Position numbers and translations under genes: made by a program. From Toxonevra muliebris (taxonomy: Eukaryota > Arthropoda > Insecta > Diptera > Pallopteridae): a stretch of DNA of 64,000 bases. Numbering within the stretch: the first letter of the stretch is position 1; each line of letters starts with the position of its first letter. Shown piece by piece: positions 61,518 to 64,000 of the stretch. The notes under the pieces are model-generated. The model saw only the letters and a program-made list of their open reading frames with translations. It did not search any database and was not told the DNA's origin. The stretch is from the NCBI GenBank assembly GCA_963691655.1, contig OY829328.1, positions 8,894,204 to 8,958,203 of the forward strand. The letters are read 5' to 3'.

Positions 61518-62478
61518 GGGGTTATATACACTAGTTGTCGGAACAAAAAAGGTATTTTCATTATTTTTTTTTTTTTTTTGCTAGACGGTACATTTTTTTC
61601 AGAACAAGTCATGGTATATATAGAAACTGTCGAATACCTACCTTGTAAGTGTCCGGCCCTTCCAAAAACCAGATTTCGCCTGCTGGGTAAACCCTTTTTC
61701 AAAGACTTGAAAGATCTCTCCACAGTAAATTTCAACGAACTTATTAGATTCTTAAACAAAACAGAATGGAAACATCCGGTGTACCAGGGTTTTGTGGTAT
61801 CAAAATGGAACTAACTTGCTAATTGGACCGAGGCTGTAGCGTTATGCACTCGGTCACCACCCTAACCAACCACCTAACCATGGTATATTTATTTGTTGAT
61901 ATTACAGGGTATTTCAAGAATTTTTTCAACAAAAAATGTTGACAACTAGAAACGATACGGCCGTTGTGCCAAAACAATTTTTTTTCATAACTCCTTGCGG
62001 TTAGACCGACAACTAAAGAACGGTTTATCTGAAATGAAAAAAAGACTGATCATGTGTTAGTTTTCATCGTCACGCTCTTATGATGTGACGATTTTTTCTT
62101 GTTTTTGAGGGTCTGAAAATTTGGTTTTGGTGGCCAAAAGTTTTGTTCCAAATTAAAATTCCTTCGTTCACTAAGAGGCTACTATAGCTAAAAATTAGCC
62201 AGAAAATCGATTCAGATTGTTTGTGAAATGGTTTTTGAGCAGCCATTCTCACCACAAGGGAGCTTTTTGAAAAACAACATTTCGAGATAATCGCGATTAA
62301 ACTTTTGGTATCATGTCAGAGGTAATTGGAGGTAGCACGCTATTGGCAGCTGTAACTATGGTTCTGGTGCTCAGATCACTATGAAATCTTCAGAATATTT
62401 TCTCAAGAGGATGAACATTGAGAAAATACAATAGAAAAATTTCAGATTTTTTCGGCCAGCACAAGTGTATAAAACCCC
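61518..62478. mobile_element. 961-bp inverted-repeat element flanked by TTAA
   Basis: The ends read GGGGTTATATACACTAGT and, inverted, GGGGTTTTATACACTTGT (16 of 18 identical). TTAA flanks both sides (61514-61517 and 62479-62482). TTAA duplication is the hallmark of piggyBac-type insertion, but the ends lack the usual CCC start, so the assignment is tentative. There is no transposase frame. A LINE piece (61618-61880) occupies its left third; the original element was therefore probably about 700 bases. Confidence 0.6.
61618..61880 (+). pseudogene. LINE fragment: C-terminal region and 3' tail inside a TTAA element
   Basis: ETVEYLPCKCPALPKTRFRL followed by a Phe-rich stretch and LSTVNFNELIRFLNKTEW is the C-terminal tail of the LINE polyprotein (ETxEHLLCxCPALxxxRxxxLG). 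The frame ends at 61812-61814, and a 3' UTR with CACTCGG and CCACCTAACC follows. The insertion lies within the inverted-repeat element 61518-62478, so the LINE came later or was carried in. Confidence 0.55.
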
Positions 62479-63311
62479 TTAAATTAATTGCTCAGCGCTT
62501 CACTTTAGGTTAGGTTTGATCGAGATCGTCTATTAAACATATTCTCCAAACCAAATTTGTCGGTAATGTAGGAATATATAGGTACATATAAAAAAGCAAT
62601 GTTATTTAGCTGATTTTGCAATATTGTTGAGTCGACAGAGAACAGAAAGACTTCGTTTATTTGAACAAGACGACCTTAGAATCATGATAACAACAAAGCA
62701 TATGAATTCTGTAATAAGCCATCTCGTCATTTTTGCAAAAAATCTACAACTTCCCTCAAGTCAAGTGGGTAGCGTGAAGTAGCAGGTTCCATTCCCATGT
62801 TTTTTTTTCAAAATCTGATTTTGACTTACACAACGGCTTACAACGACTCATATATAGATTTTTACTTCTACAGCTTTTTGTTTAACCCACTCTAAGTGGG
62901 TATTTTACCCACTTGGAGTTTCTCGTGCATGTATATTTACCCACCATTCCCACCATCAGCCGTCCCTGCCTTCCCATACAAGTAAAAATTTCAAAAGTGA
63001 TTTTGTAAGAAATGCTAAAGCAAATTAAACCTTTAGTTCGTTTCGTCTTAATAGACTTTAAAATACCTGAAATGAAAATTGTCACCATCAAGTGATATAC
63101 CCCGCCCTCCTCCCATACAAGTGAAATCTCCCTTCCGTTCATCATTTGTTACACAGACATAATCATCTGACAATTATATTGAATGATTTTTCTATTTTAT
63201 CTTGTTCTTGACATGCAAATTGTCGCATTATAAAGTGTAGAGTGTAGATAGATCGTGGTAGATAGCAAAATAACAAAATTAAAAACAAGAAAAAACTGAA
63301 AACTGTTTTTA

Positions 63312-63586
63312 GCCCGCCCGGTGCCTGGACTCAAATCTCGACATGCTCAAAAAATCAAAAAAATAGAAAATAAAAATTTTCCTATACGGCACCAGCTCTT
63401 GGCTGGCAATGGCAAACCTCCAACTCCAAGAGTAAAAAAATGCATATGAAAAGCTTTTCACTTCGCCGTTCGGATTCGGCATAAAACTGTAGGTTCCTTC
63501 CATTCGTGTATAAATATAACTCACACAACATGAATGGATGCGAAAAGCTTGGCCCTGGCCCTCCATAGGCTGTTGTGCCATGTAGG
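63312..63586 (+). mobile_element. SINE family 2, copy lacking the A box
   Basis: It starts in the B-box region (CTGGACTCAAATCTCGACA). It carries the best-preserved body in the window (GGCTGGCAATGGCAAACCTC, CACTTCGCCGTTCGGATTCG, ATAAAACTGTAGG) and ends TAGGCTGTTGTGCCATGTAG. The 5' truncation would leave it without the internal promoter. Confidence 0.55.
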
Positions 63587-64000
63587 GCTCAGCACACAAA
63601 ATATAGAATTATGAAGGTGAAAAAATTGTGTTTTTTACTGTTGACAGTCTAGCGGAAAGCAAACAGTATAGTCAAGAAAGTGTGGATGTTAACATCCCCA
63701 AAGAAATAGCTCAATTATTTTCCATCGTTACACATTTGATGTTTCAATCATTCATTCGTTTCCAATCAACGCTATCGCATTCCTTCTCCGCTTTTGAATA
63801 TTTTTGAAATATATTTTTATCACACTGTGCGCACTATTTACTTTTATTAAAGATACTATGCTTTACTGTTTACGAACTAATGCGAAAACATATATGTTTG
63901 CAAAAAAATAAAATAAAATACTCAAAAACAACAACACTAATCTTAAAAAAGCAAGTGCGTATTTTTATGTGTTTTTTTTTTAAACACACATATATATGAA

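Larger units (their letters stand above)
54961..64000. other. Upstream flank with transposon remains
   Basis: Apart from the LINE, SINE and TTAA elements listed, there are short CA repeats (57294-57325), ATC tracts (57455-57510) and a palindrome-rich patch at 62884-62920 (CCCACTCTAAGTGGG, then ACCCACTTGG). If the exp first exon is at 54803, this is its promoter side. No other gene is recognisable. Confidence 0.4.

Noticed and set aside
63309..63599. 96-residue minus frame
   Set aside because: It lies wholly within the SINE copy read antisense.
1..64000. CRISPR array, rRNA or bacterial operon
   Set aside because: No regular direct repeats with unique spacers, no rRNA-like conserved blocks and no close-packed genes were seen; the sequence is animal nuclear DNA.

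Overview
The window reads as nuclear DNA of a higher fly. It is very AT-rich and full of homopolymers and CA/GT, AAC, ATC and TTC microsatellites. Splice sites are of fly type, and I see no long open reading frame and no operon-like packing. The transposon mix (RNase H-bearing LINEs, tRNA-derived SINEs, mariner) fits a tephritid-like fruit fly, but that placement is inference.

The backbone is one large minus-strand gene. Two coding exons can be read: an ATG exon at 21110-21230 and the next exon at 1391-1548. They join in phase 0 across a 19.6 kb intron and give 91 residues. These are an acidic N-terminus followed by the first strands of an MH2 (Smad C-terminal) fold. The best match I know is the insect Smad-like protein Expansion (exp). 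The gene runs on past position 1. A possible non-coding first exon ends at 54803, so much of the window may be exp intron.

On the plus strand, inside that presumed intron, lies what may be a complete tiny gene (46880-47219). It has two exons with matching phase and good splice sites, a 38-residue product and an AATAAA about 190 bases after the stop. A cluster of hairpins and a DRE-like site lie upstream. Three spaced copies of an 18-base palindrome lie in the presumed 3' UTR. I know no homologue.

The rest is intronic or intergenic DNA with many transposon remains. I see at least ten broken LINE pieces of an RNase H-bearing (LOA/I-like) type on both strands; the largest is at about 13070-14574. 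There is one intact-looking tRNA-type SINE with 9-base target duplications (25923-26239) and a second SINE family in six copies. There is also an internally deleted mariner with intact ends (50406-51279), a second Tc1/mariner scrap (about 29590-29833), and several inverted-repeat elements: a 961-bp TTAA-flanked one holding a LINE piece, a roughly 670-bp fold-back, a roughly 670-bp TIR element and a 133-bp MITE. No rRNA, functional tRNA, CRISPR or bacterial-type feature was seen.
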